Source: Beroe forskalii (lineage: Eukaryota > Ctenophora > Nuda > Beroida > Beroidae). From it: a stretch of 64,000 bases of DNA. The notes under the pieces were generated by a model. The model did not search any database and had not been told where the DNA came from. It worked only from the letters and a program-made list of their open reading frames with translations. Made by a program: the position numbers and the translations under genes. The stretch lies in assembly GCA_011033025.1 (NCBI GenBank), contig WFMF01000121.1, positions 186,001-250,000 on the forward strand, read 5' to 3'. This document shows positions 1-10,207 of this stretch, piece by piece; within the stretch, counting starts at the first letter, position 1, and every line of letters starts with the position of its first letter.

Positions 1-179
1 ACCATGGTAACGGTTACTATGGTAACGATAGCGTTCTGAGTGTGTTTCGAGTTTGTGAAAAAGTTTCGTTTTTTATTCAGAATACTTGGCGGGAGACCAC
101 TGCTTGAGTTTTTTATTTGTCACGCTTTGCACTGTAATCTGTAATCCTGTGTGGTGGGGCTGGTGGTTGTAGTGGTGTT

Positions 180-1024
180 ACCATGGTTACATGGTGTTAT
201 CATGGTGATATGGTGTTACCATGGTGACATGGTGTTAACATGGTGTGAACATGGTAACATGGTGTTAACATGGTAATATGGTGTTACCATGGTAACATTG
301 TGTTACCATGGTAACATGGTGTTACCATGGTAACATGGTGTTACCATGGTAACATGGTGTTACCATGGTAACATGGTGTTACCATGGTAACATGGTGTTA
401 CCATGGTAACATGGTGTTAACATGGTAACATGGTGTTACCATGGTAACATGGTGTTAACATGGTAACATGGTGACATGGTAACATGGTGACATGGTAACA
501 TGGTAACATGGTAACATGGTGACATGGTAACATGGTAACATGGTAACATGGTGACATGGTAACATGGTGACATGGTAACATGGTGTAACCATGGTAAAAT
601 GGTGTTAACATGGTAACATGGTGGTAACATGGTGGTAACATGGTGGTAACATGGTGGTAACATGGTGGTAACATGGTGTTACCATGGTAACATGGTGTTA
701 CCATGGTAGCATGGTGTTAACTTGGTAACATGGTAGCATTGTGTGAACATGGTAACATGGTGTTAACATGGTAGCATGGTGTGAACATGGTAACATGGTG
801 TTACCATGGTAACATGGTGTTACCATGGTAACATGGTGTTTACATGGTAGCATGGTGTGAACATGGTAACATGGTGTTTCCACTTACCATGATAACATGG
901 TGTTACCATGGTAATATGGTGTTATCATGGTAACATGGTGTTATCATGGTGATATGGTGTTACTATGGTAGCATGGTGTTAACATGGTAACATGGTGTTA
1001 CCATGGTAATATGGTGTTACCATG
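180..1024. repeat. Minisatellite built on a TTACCATGGTAAC palindrome
   Basis: About 845 bp of tandem units of roughly 16-20 bp, mostly GTTACCATGGTAACATGGT with variants. The core is the perfect palindrome GTTACCATGGTAAC. Open frames on the minus strand here are repeat translations (Y-H-x-V-T-M periodicity), not genes. The first 179 bases hold two partial copies at the very start and otherwise nothing I recognise. Confidence 0.95.
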
Positions 1025-1597
1025 CTCGTTACATTACAATTACAACATCCCTTCCTACTGCACTTGATTGGCATCTTACTACGTGGTGTGGTAAAAACCT
1101 TGCATAAAAGTACGGAGTTTTTGTTTGATATTCTTTTCAAGCTATTCAGATTTATCTAAACTTCTTACTTTTGTGCCATGTTTTTGGTGCACTATGTAAT
1201 TAGCAGGATCTTTGTCTTTAAATCGGAGTGATGTTGATAATGTATGTTTGGAAGTATTTACAGTTTGGATATTTTAGTGAATTCAAAAAGAGGTGTAACA
1301 TTTTCATCCAAATCCACACATAATATGCAATACAATTTATGTATTTTATAATATTACAGATTTATTTTATATTTATATCACTGAATCAAAGAATTGTAGA
1401 CATCTCAAGCGCTATAGCACGAAGCATTTGTTGTAACCAGATCATAAAACTTCTAGCACATTGTGGTTTATTTCGACCTTTGAGTGCAGATAACGTTTCT
1501 TGGTATATATTTGTGAGTATTGAATGTGAATGGTTACTTTATCGCAGTTTATGTTGATGTATGAGTGCTCACGATATGGAGGACTGTATAAGCTCGT
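1025..1597. other. AT-rich spacer, no gene seen
   Basis: Unique AT-rich sequence between two minisatellites built on the same palindrome. A 72-codon plus-strand frame (1339-1557) has no recognisable domain, no splice context and AT-driven composition, so it is not called. Confidence 0.5.
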
Positions 1598-1972
1598 TAC
1601 CATGGTAACTGCGTGTTACCATGGTAACTGCGTGTTACCATGGTGACTGCCTGTTACCATGGTAACTGCCTGTTACCATGGTAACTGCCTGTTGCCATGG
1701 TAACTGCTTGTTACCATGGTAACTGCGTATTACCATGGTAACTGCGTGTTACCATGGTAACTGCCTGTTACCATGGTAACTGCCTGTTACCACGGTAACT
1801 GCATGTTACCGCGGTAACTGAATGTTACCACGGTAACCGCATGTAACCACGGTAACTGCATGTTACCACGGTAACTGCATGTTACCACGGTAACTGCATG
1901 TTACCACGGTAACTGCATGTTACCACGGTAACTGCATGTTACCATGGTAAGTTCATGTTACCATGGTAACTC
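1598..1972. repeat. Minisatellite, TTACCATGGTAACTGC units
   Basis: About twenty tandem units of 19-20 bp (GTTACCATGGTAACTGCCT and variants). The central CATG drifts to CACG or CGCG in the later copies. It shares the palindromic core of the first minisatellite but has a different spacer, which suggests independent expansion from a common seed. Confidence 0.95.
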
Positions 1973-2637
1973 TCTTTTAGGCATAGCACTCTACTGGAAT
2001 ATTGATCCGGTTTGAATTTTCTTGTGAACTGTACAGATCTAACCGTTCTATTCCATTATTTCAATAGATATGCTGCTAGCTCAGGAAATCTGGTTCATTT
2101 TTCAGTTTCTCCCATGAGCACTCATACCAACATTTGTTTGAGTCACTAACATCTCGAGTTCAAAAGGGTTGAAGTAGATGCTTTGAATTTATAGTACGAT
2201 TAGCAGTGGATATTTATATGTTGATGAGTTTGAAGGTTGAATTAAGTTTACTCTGTCCTCAGTTTCCGTGGTGTCACCTCCTTATCTGTGTGCACATGGC
2301 TGAATAGCTAAACCACTGCGTTGCGATGTTAACCAATCAGCATCCAGTATTGCAATTATCCTGTACGCTGATTGGGTTAGCCAAAGAGCGTTGTGGGTAA
2401 ACTATTGAGCTGTTTTCACCCGAATAAGAGCGAGGCGGTTAAGTGAATCGTTAAGTTTTACCGCTTAGTTTTGTGTTCGGAATTAGGCGGACCCCAACGG
2501 AGATCGATAGAACGTATTACTTGGTGTATTGATGAGACGGGAAGAGGATTTATGTAAATTTAAGTTTTAAGTAACTGTTATCTTCCAATTAAGTCCTATG
2601 GATTTGTAGAAAAAAGTGTTTCATTTGTTTCCTTAGC
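1973..2637. other. Spacer with CCAAT-like boxes, no gene seen
   Basis: No supported gene. CCAAT elements occur at about 2331-2339 (ACCAATCAG) and inverted at about 2361-2366 (GATTGG), which would suit a promoter. The recognisable PI4KB coding block begins about 3 kb downstream, so upstream exons may be unrecognised here. Confidence 0.3.
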
Positions 2638-3034
2638 TAAGGGGCCATCCATATTGATATTAATGACGTCCGCAAAATTTTGGCTATTTTTGACCCCTCC
2701 CTTGTCCGTAAACGTCCACAACCTGAAATATCCCCCTCCTTCCGGACGTCCGCATTTTCATTCAAAATCTTTTGTGTTATCATTTTCATGTTTGTTTTGT
2801 GATGATCAAATATGGTGACAAAATCAACTTAAATTGTTTGACTCAATGTTTAAAATCTAAGTCGAAATTCTGATAAATTGACAATTTTCTAGTCAAAAAC
2901 TAGTCAAATCGGCCAAAATTTTCATAAATGTGGACGTGTGCATTTATTTTGCCAAACACCCCCTCCCCCTACGTCAACATTGGTCAGACTCCCCCGCCCC
3001 CTCTTTGCGGACGATCTTTACGGATGGCCCCTTA
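2638..3034. mobile_element. MITE-like element with TAAGGGGCCATCC ends
   Basis: The ends are inverted repeats: TAAGGGGCCATCC at the left, and its reverse complement GGATGGCCCCTTA ending at 3034. A second inner pair (GACGTCCGCAAA left, TTTGCGGAC right) sits inside. About 397 bp with no coding capacity. No clear target-site duplication is visible. A degenerate single end (ATGGCCCCTAAAAA) lies near 4531-4545. Confidence 0.7.
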
Positions 3035-3845
3035 GAGTTTAAATTTAATGATATGCAACTTAAGCCCGTATACTTATAGGATTAGGTGTGCAATGTGCAT
3101 ACGCTCGCAGCGCTTCTCTACAGTGAAGTACGTTTCTAAACACCAAACACGTTTGCGCGTACACAGTCACACCTATAGCTATGCGGGCTTAGGAACAAAC
3201 ACGTATATCCTCGTAGGATGTTACTTTGCTAAACACGTATATCCCTGCGTGTGGGTTGAGCGCTTCCCGTAGCTGCACGTAGGGAAGCGCCCTGCGCGTA
3301 CACACTTTTGCGGGCTTAGGAAGCGCGCAGGGTCCCAGGCAACGAGTTGCTAAACACGTATATCCCTGATCCGTAGGGAAGCGCGCGGCGCGTACACACA
3401 CCTATGCACGAGCTTAGGAATTGGAAAGGCAACGAGAGCCCAGACAACGTCTGACTTGTCCGATCCTACGATGAATTGTCTGATCCGTTGACATCCCCTA
3501 ACCAGTTGTTATCGTCGCGCGTGCACACACCTATGCGGGCTTAGGAACTTAACCAGGGGCTTGCCGCGCACTCCGCGTGCGCGAAACCAGGGCGCTGGTT
3601 AGGGCAATCTGACAAGGGACACATATCATGTGGCAAATATATCATGGAACAATTTTTTTCATTTTTTCAATGGGACATCTGAATTCAATATCCAGGGCTA
3701 ATAAGGGTATTAGCCCAAAATGGGTTACAAGTTCTCCTAATCAGGGGTGTCGATACGACACCCCCTTGGTTTAGCGCTTGCCGCGCCGCGCACTCTGTGC
3801 GCGTAACCAGGGCCCTGGTTAGGGCAAGGTTACAAGTGGTCTAAA
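3035..3845. repeat. GC-rich repeat cluster with long palindromes
   Basis: Contains direct copies of GCTAAACACGTATATCCCTG (about 3229 and 3351), repeats of GCGGGCTTAGGAA, and the palindromic blocks AACCAGGGCGCTGGTT (3585-3600) and AACCAGGGCCCTGGTT (3805-3820). The same modules reappear at 20.43-21.43 kb, so this is a dispersed non-coding element family. Its limits are unclear. Confidence 0.6.
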
Positions 3846-5297
3846 TTGTCTTTTTGCGTCACACAGCATGTAATTTGGAATTTGGTCCTTTTGAGGATAT
3901 TGGTGCGATACACTTAGATTTGACTGTTCTTATATAGTATTTTTAAAGTTTCATTACAATTCTCACAGCTTTTCCAGTGCAGTCGTTTTTCATAGTATGT
4001 TAACCTGTTTCAGTTTTAATCTAGTACTATTAAAGTTCATGGTGATTTCTAATCAGATTTCGTTGAAGAAAGTGCCATGCAGATACAATTTAGTTCTTGT
4101 TACAAGACAGCACTTTCTGATATCGAATTCTCTATTTTTTTAAAAATTTTCTGAGAATTTTCATTATGTTTTCTGAGAAAAACATTATGTTGTTTATTTG
4201 AATCATGTTTTAGTTCAAGTCCAGAGTTGAAGAAAAGCCTTGCAGATTGTTCTGTTTTAAAGGATTCATTCTTTAATTGTTGATATATACACATGTCAAT
4301 AATGAGACATTCAAAAAAAATTAATACTCCTCCCCTTTGGTCTATCTATGTAGCCCACAAATGAAGTTCATGTTGGCTGATTATTTGCAAGATCGGGCAT
4401 TAAAATGATGACACAAATTAAGACTTAGAATGAAAATGTGGCATCCAGAGGAGGGTTCCTCCTTTTCAAGACAAGGAGGAAAAAGGGGGAGGAGGGGCTG
4501 AAAAATCCAAAATTTTGCTGATGTCCTTCATGAATGGCCCCTAAAAATTTATTGCAAACTGTACCTATTTCCTCAAATTGTTAATTTGATTTCCATATTA
4601 TTGTTGTACCAAAGGTGGTACCCAAGTTACCACAAGTATTTCCTGTAGCCGCAACACAACTCAGTTTTCGGCAGAAATTAAATTAATTATGTTATTATCT
4701 GCTGTCTTTTTCAGTTTATCTGTATATCTTTGCAGTCATTATAAAGTTGACAGTTGTTTTATATTAACATTAGTTATAGGAAGGTAAGTTTATCCACTCA
4801 GCACTATAGGCTGTTTTGCTATAGGCTATAGGTACCTGTGGTTTTTTAAGTGTCCAGTTTGCTACATTCCTAGTACTATTCCATAATCACTATAGCTGGC
4901 ATGTTAATGTGCTATTAGATATCTTGACCTTATTAATATTTCTTTACTTATTTGTAGGCAATTAATCTAATCACAATGTTTGTTATGTTCAAATTATGGT
5001 AATGCTTAAATGTAAAACTAGATTGTGTTTATTATTAAACTTATTTGTTTTATTATCTACCCCCTTTATTATTTTTTTGACATGAAATTTAGGCATTTTC
5101 AATATTGACCAGCACTGTTATAACTCCAATGCTCGGACTTCAAAAGTTTGTAACTTATGTTCTTTATTTACCCGTTAAAATGTTTTTAATGCAAAACTAA
5201 TCTGTAGAACATTCACAGGTCTCAAAGTATGTAGCTAGATTCTCTGATGAAAGGAAAGATCCACCCTTGAAACACATTCCAGCATCCCTGACAGCAC
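3846..5297. other. AT-rich sequence upstream of PI4KB coding block
   Basis: No recognisable gene. The frame at 5218-5303 (beginning V-S-K-Y-V-A-R-F) abuts the PI4KB block but is in another frame. It could be the 3' end of an upstream PI4KB exon separated by a one-base indel, or chance. Confidence 0.3.
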
Positions 5298-5707
5298 ATG
5301 TCACAGGATGGATTGTTCAGACTTCTTAAATCAGAGTTTTGTGATGCCTACTTAACCACATATTACCTTTTTCATTCAAAAAGCAAGGATGTCAGAGACT
5401 ACCTTGGCAAAAAGCTATTTGAACTCCCCGATGATGAAATCGAGTTTTTTCTGCCCCAACTCATCCACCTGGCATATATAAACTATGCTTTTGTGGCTGA
5501 AAGAACTACATAAGTATGTCTTGTGTCGGTGTGTCACTGATGATATATTTTGCCCTGAAAACACTGTAGGTGGCTGGAAATCTTGCAATATTTATTGATG
5601 ACTGGATGAACCCAGATGCAAAGAGATCTAGGCATTGAGGCTCCTTGACATTATCATTGCAAATGATGCTGCCTCGAAGAAGAATTCGTTGCATAACAAT
5701 CCCCCTG
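5298..5707 (+). other. PI4KB: PI4KB helical (LKU) block with broken frames
   Basis: Frame 1 reads DGLFRLLKSEF through FFLPQLIHLAY, clearly the PI4K beta helical repeat region. Homology then moves to another frame (KELHKYVLCRCVTDD, about 5493-5550), to a third at 5568 (VAGNLAIFIDDWMNP), and to a fourth near 5630 (LRLLDIIIANDAASKK, ending at donor G|GTAAAT after 5707). Laid end to end these pieces cover the family sequence without a gap, which suggests about three one-base indels in 150 bp rather than introns. Either the assembly is poor here or the copy is decaying. The intact downstream kinase exon argues mildly for assembly error. Confidence 0.6.
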
Positions 5708-8700
5708 GTAAATTACTAATATCAGCTGTTTGTGTTATGGTATGTTCTATTGAGGCTACTAAAACAGTTAGGGATCAGGCATGGATCCACGGGGGCGTGC
5801 TGGGGGCGTGCGCACGCCCCCAAACGAAAATTTGGGGGCGTGCTCTGGGCGTGCAATTCAAAGATTTCAAACTAAAGCATCATTAGAATTTAAAAATACA
5901 GTCCGAAAAAGGACTAAAGAATTTATGAAAATTATTAGTTTTTAAACATATGAGACGTTATAAATTCCGATCCATGTATAGTCTTATTTGTCAACTGTCA
6001 AGTATCTAGAATAGCATTCGTCAGAAATCGATGGCCTTCCATTCAGTGTGTGGGCCTGAAGGATGCTTCAATGATGGATACCACTGAGAAAATCAGATGC
6101 TGCAGTAATTGTCTCCCACGGACAAGCTTTTATATGATCTGGAATTATTGGTTTGGAGACATAAAAAAAGTATCAATTGAATGGGAATACGCTATTGAGG
6201 TCACTTCTTCACTTGTTTCTTCCAAAACTGTTTCTTCCCAAACTCTGGCTTTCTGGGCTGCCTCCCCTCAGAGTCTGAGGCCTCAGACCCCTGCTGTTCA
6301 TTTGTTTTTGTATTAAATTTATTGAAATTGAGTGCGACATTATCGATCGTGCTGTTGAAAAACATTGCAAAAACCTATTGAGCTATTGAGGTGACAACAG
6401 ACATGTCTCTTTCCAGACATATGGCTTCTGGAGGCTGCCACCCCAGACCCTGCTGTTCTTTATTCCTGGTGATTGGTAATATATTTGAGTGAAATAATGT
6501 ACTGACAAAATCGAGCGGAGCTGTTGAAAATTGACATGAAAACAATGCAAAAACTCTATTGAGGTGACATCTTTAAATTCAAGACCTCTGGCTAGGGGCT
6601 GCCGCCCCAGACCCCCCAGCTTGTTTTTTTCTTTCTTTGATTGTAGAAAAATTGCGAAGTGAGTACGACTACAACGATGAAACTGTTAGATGAAAACAAT
6701 GCAAAACTTTATTGATTTGACATTTCTTTCAATTCCAGACCTCCTGGCTTCTGGGGCTGCCGCCCAGACCCCCTGCTGTTCTTTCTTTCTTTTGATTGTG
6801 AATATAATAAGTGAAAATTGAGTTCGACTACAACGATGAAGCTGTTGAGATGAAAACAATGCAAAAAACCCTATTGAGATGACATTTCTTTACATTCCAG
6901 ACCTTTGACTCTGGGGCTGCACCAGGCCCCTGCTGTTCTTTCTTTCTTTTGATTGTGAATATAATAAGTGAAATTGAGTTCGACTACAACGATGATGCTG
7001 TTGAGATGAAAACAATGCAAAAACCCTATTGAGATGACATTTCTTTACATTCCAGACCTCACTGGCTTCTGAGGGCTGCCTTCAAACTCTATAGATGCTA
7101 ATACAAACTTGGAATTATCTTTTATTTTCGAAAACGCACTTACTGAGGCGCCCTTGGCGCTTTTCGATAAACTCAAATTTGCACGCCCCCAAAAATTCTG
7201 GGCTGGATCCATGCCTGTTAGGGATCCTTCACATATTATGTTATCAGCCCATGGGGAGGGGGTTTTCAAATGATAATGTTTAATTACAGGGAAAGGGGGT
7301 TTGGCAGATGATTAAGTAATCAAAATAATATCTTAATTTTCATGAAAATTTTCAGGGATTGGGCCATGATCACCTAAAATTTGCCCGAAGAGAGGGGGGT
7401 TTGGTCATGATTACAGAGGGGGGTAGAAAAGGCCCAAAAATTGATTAAATAAAATGTGAGTGATCCCTTATAAGAGTAGTAACATGATTGACTAAAATAA
7501 TCAATAATTTATGTCAATTAATCAATTACATCTCATCAGGTTCCCCTGGGTTAAGCAGTCCTGAGGATGGACTGAAACGCAGTGGTTCCTCTCAATCCCT
7601 CAAGACCATGCCTAGTCAGGCTCATCAAGAGCCCGAATCTAAAGCTAGATTTGTCAAATCTCACTCTAGATCGAGATCAGATGGGACTGGGCTTATCAAT
7701 CACAATAGTATTACAGCAAATGGTCAATACCTCTCTGAACTAACATTGGCATCAGGTATTTAATCATTTATCAAATTATTCAAATTTTGTCTTAGTGAGT
7801 TTAATTCACTCACTCTCAAGGTGACATAATCCTTCAACATCCTCATTTATCCTTCAGCAAATAGGTATTATAATCCAGGATATTGCATTAGCTAAATTCA
7901 GTGTTTTCAGGAAGTGCATTTGATTGTTCAAACTGTCTTAACAACTCTACATTTTGGCGATGTCAAAGTCACATCCCCCGACTCACAGTTCTCCAAAACT
8001 TCGTACAATCGTTCCTCAACATATGTGACAAACTGGGGCCTTTACCCACTAAAGAGGATAAAATGAACAAGCTACATGCAGAGCTGGGTATAATCAATCT
8101 CAATCTGCCTGCTCGTGTGAAGATCCCAACTATTGGAGCTAAGTATTATGATGTAGTGCGGATCCCACCTAACCAGGGGATTGTCCTGAACTCCAAGGAA
8201 AGGATCCCCTACATGGTCCATATTGAGTATGTGGAACACAGCACTGCCGACTCACCTCTTCCAGTAAGGTGCTCCAGAAGTGACAAGCCAATGACACCTC
8301 TCAAGAAGTGTGAGGATCCCATCCAGACAGTGTCTGCTGCTTCAATCCGCAGTAACTTATCTGCTCAGTCTCAAAGTGAGTCTCCGAAGTTTTCCTATGA
8401 TAACAGTGATCCCTCCGCTAGTCGTCTGAAAGAACCCTGGGAGTCCACTGTGAGAAGAACCAAGCAATTCTCCCCCTATGGGGACTTGCCTGGTTGGAAC
8501 CTACACTCTTGTATTGTGAAGTGTGGGGATGACTTGAGGCAGGAGGTCCTGGCTTACCAGCTGCTGAAACAGTTCCAGCAGATCTGGAGGGAAGAGAAGT
8601 TAGAGCTGTGGCTGCACCCTTACTCTGTAGTTGTGGTGAGTGAGGACTGTGGGTTCATTGAGCTGATACCCAACACTGTCTCCATTCATCAGATCAAGAA

Positions 8701-9286
8701 ACAAAGCAAGTTATCCCTCCTGGGGTATTTTATCCAGGAATTCGGTTCTCTTTCCTCTGAATCTTTCCTGACAGCTCAGAAAAACTTCGTTCACAGTCTC
8801 GCTGCATACTCCCTCTTCTGCTACTTTATCCAAGTGAAAGACAGACACAATGGGAACATCCTGGTGGACAACGAGGGACACATAATCCACATAGACTATG
8901 GGTTCATGTTGTCCCACTCCCCAGGAAGGAACATTGGTTTTGAGAACTCTCCCTTCAAACTGACAGAAGAGCATGTTGAGGTGTTGGGAGGGCAGGCTAG
9001 TGACATGTTCGTTTACTTCAAGTGTCTCCTGCTCAAGGGTTTCCTAGCTGCCAGGAAGCACTTTGAGAGGGTTAAGTTACTGGTGGAAGTGATGCAGTTA
9101 GGATCGCAGTGGCCGTGTTTCAATAGGAGGGCAGCGACAGTCCATGATCTGGAGAATAGGTTCTTCCTGCATCTTACTGAAGAACAGCTGGGAAAGCAGA
9201 TAGAGGGGATGATATACCAGGCAATGAGATCCCTCACAACCAAACTGTATGATAACTACCAGTACTTCACTGGCGGCATTCTGTGA
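5298..9286 (+). CDS. PI4KB: Phosphatidylinositol 4-kinase beta (gene, partial 5')
   Basis: A type III PI 4-kinase that makes PI4P from phosphatidylinositol and ATP, acting mainly at the Golgi in the known family. Three parts are visible: an N-terminal helical block (5298-5707, broken), a serine-rich linker exon (7540-7755), and the catalytic exon with the stop codon (7911-9286). Phases join correctly: the block ends in phase 1 at 5707, the linker starts with two completing bases, and it again ends in phase 1 before 7911. Order and content match the family: helical LKU domain, then a Ser-rich linker (H-S-R-S-R-S-D-G), then the kinase. The first exons are not identified. An ATG at 5298 exists, but a splice acceptor (CACAG) at 5303 is equally possible. 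The 1.8 kb intron holds a hAT-like element. Confidence 0.85.
5776..7217. mobile_element. Non-autonomous hAT-like element in PI4KB intron
   Basis: The terminal inverted repeats are perfect over 14 bp: CAGGCATGGATCCA at the left and TGGATCCATGCCTG at the right. They are flanked by an identical 8-bp target-site duplication, TTAGGGAT (5768-5775 and 7218-7225). CAG...CTG ends with an 8-bp duplication are the hAT signature. Sub-terminal GGGGGCGTGC motifs are inverted at the two ends. The interior is a roughly 150-bp tandem repeat (about five units, about 6330-7080; each with a CAAAAACCCTATTGA-type block and a GGGGCTGCC-type block). No transposase is encoded, so it depends on an element elsewhere. 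Confidence 0.85.
7540..7755 (+). CDS. PI4KB: PI4KB serine-rich linker exon
   Basis: Bounded by a CATCAG acceptor and a G|GTATTT donor; 216 nt (2 + 213 + 1), keeping phase with both neighbours. It encodes a Ser/Arg-rich stretch with S-H-S-R-S-R-S-D-G, matching the linker between helical and kinase parts. In vertebrates this linker carries regulatory phosphorylation and 14-3-3 binding; whether that holds here is inference. Confidence 0.7.
7911..9286 (+). CDS. PI4KB: PI4KB catalytic exon with stop codon
   Basis: Acceptor TTTTCAG at 7904-7910; 1376 nt, 457 codons plus TGA. An in-frame ATG lies just upstream at 7901, but family similarity and phase make 7911 an internal exon start. Visible motifs: LPTKEDKMNKLHAEL and LPARVKIPT before the kinase; N-lobe IVKCGDDLRQEVLAYQ; catalytic loop VKDRHNGNILVD; metal-binding HIDYGFML; activation segment RNIGFENSPFKL; C-terminus RSLTTKLYDNYQYFTGGIL. 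The metal-binding motif is DYG instead of the usual DFG. The frame is fully open, so this part looks functional. Confidence 0.95.
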
Positions 9287-10207
9287 AGGGATCACTTCAT
9301 TTTGTGAGGGGATGCTGTTCTGAGATGAAACGGAAGATGATAGGAAATGAAATGAAGGATGGTTGACTGTTGAGAAAATTATCACAAAATTGTCGTTGTT
9401 TATCTAGTCAATCTGTAAGTGTTAAAATGAAACCAAAGTTCATAGAATTGGCTAGTGTGACATAATAGTTTGTTGATTCATTTATTTGAGTTTTATTTTA
9501 GATAACCCTAAAATTTTAAGAGATGAAAGTTGCAGTGATTGCCATAAAGTTGATTTAAAATGAAATTTTATTTGCTGGGTCACAAATTGATTGATTTTTA
9601 TACGTGTTGATAATTTTATGATCTATGTTGGATGTTTGTTGTTAATCGTTATATGTGTTTACATTGGCTACTATACAATATGCAAAATACATTCCTGTAT
9701 TTCTGTGGATTGGTGTTTTGACTGCTTGCAGATGCTTGATGAACATTGATAGATGAGAATTCTCCTCGCCTTGTAGTCCAACAAGTAATCCCACATCATC
9801 CTTAAGTTTGAATACAACTAAGTGAGATAAGTTCCCTCAATCAGAGCTACTCTGATCACCCTGTAACCTAAATGTCACCCCTTTCTCTGCTATGTCTGCT
9901 GAAGGCACATTTACACTATAATTTAACTGATCTCAACCGCTATCACTAACTCTCAATAACAATATTATCCCTTATCCTAGCCATGTCTGCTGAAGTGCTG
10001 AAGGCACAGGAGCAGTTTGTTAACCACTACACCACCCCCTATACCTATATCTATACCTATAGTAATTCTCTTTTAGCCCCCCTCCCCCTTATATCAGAGG
10101 CCCCTTTTCAACAAGGTGGCCGCAACGGTACGAAAATAAAACGTCTAGTACATAATATAATACGATTCTAAAGAAAATGAACGCATTCTTAGAGAATAAA
10201 CGCAAAT
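9287..10207 (+). other. PI4KB 3' flank and PNN 5' flank
   Basis: AT-rich sequence after the PI4KB stop, probably 3' UTR, with no clear AATAAA seen. Two ATGTCTGCTGAAG strings (9891 and 9983) occur. The second opens a frame starting MSAEVLKAQEQF, which weakly resembles the start of pinin and could be its first exon; this is low confidence because no phase-2 donor fitting the next PNN exon was found. Confidence 0.3.

Noticed and set aside
417-883. Open minus-strand frames of 61-95 codons
   Set aside because: They are translations of the GTTACCATGGTAAC minisatellite with strict periodicity and no independent coding signal.
9983-10171. 62-codon plus frame beginning MSAEVLKAQEQF as PNN first exon
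   Set aside because: Only weak resemblance to the pinin start and no phase-2 donor; kept as a remark, not a call.
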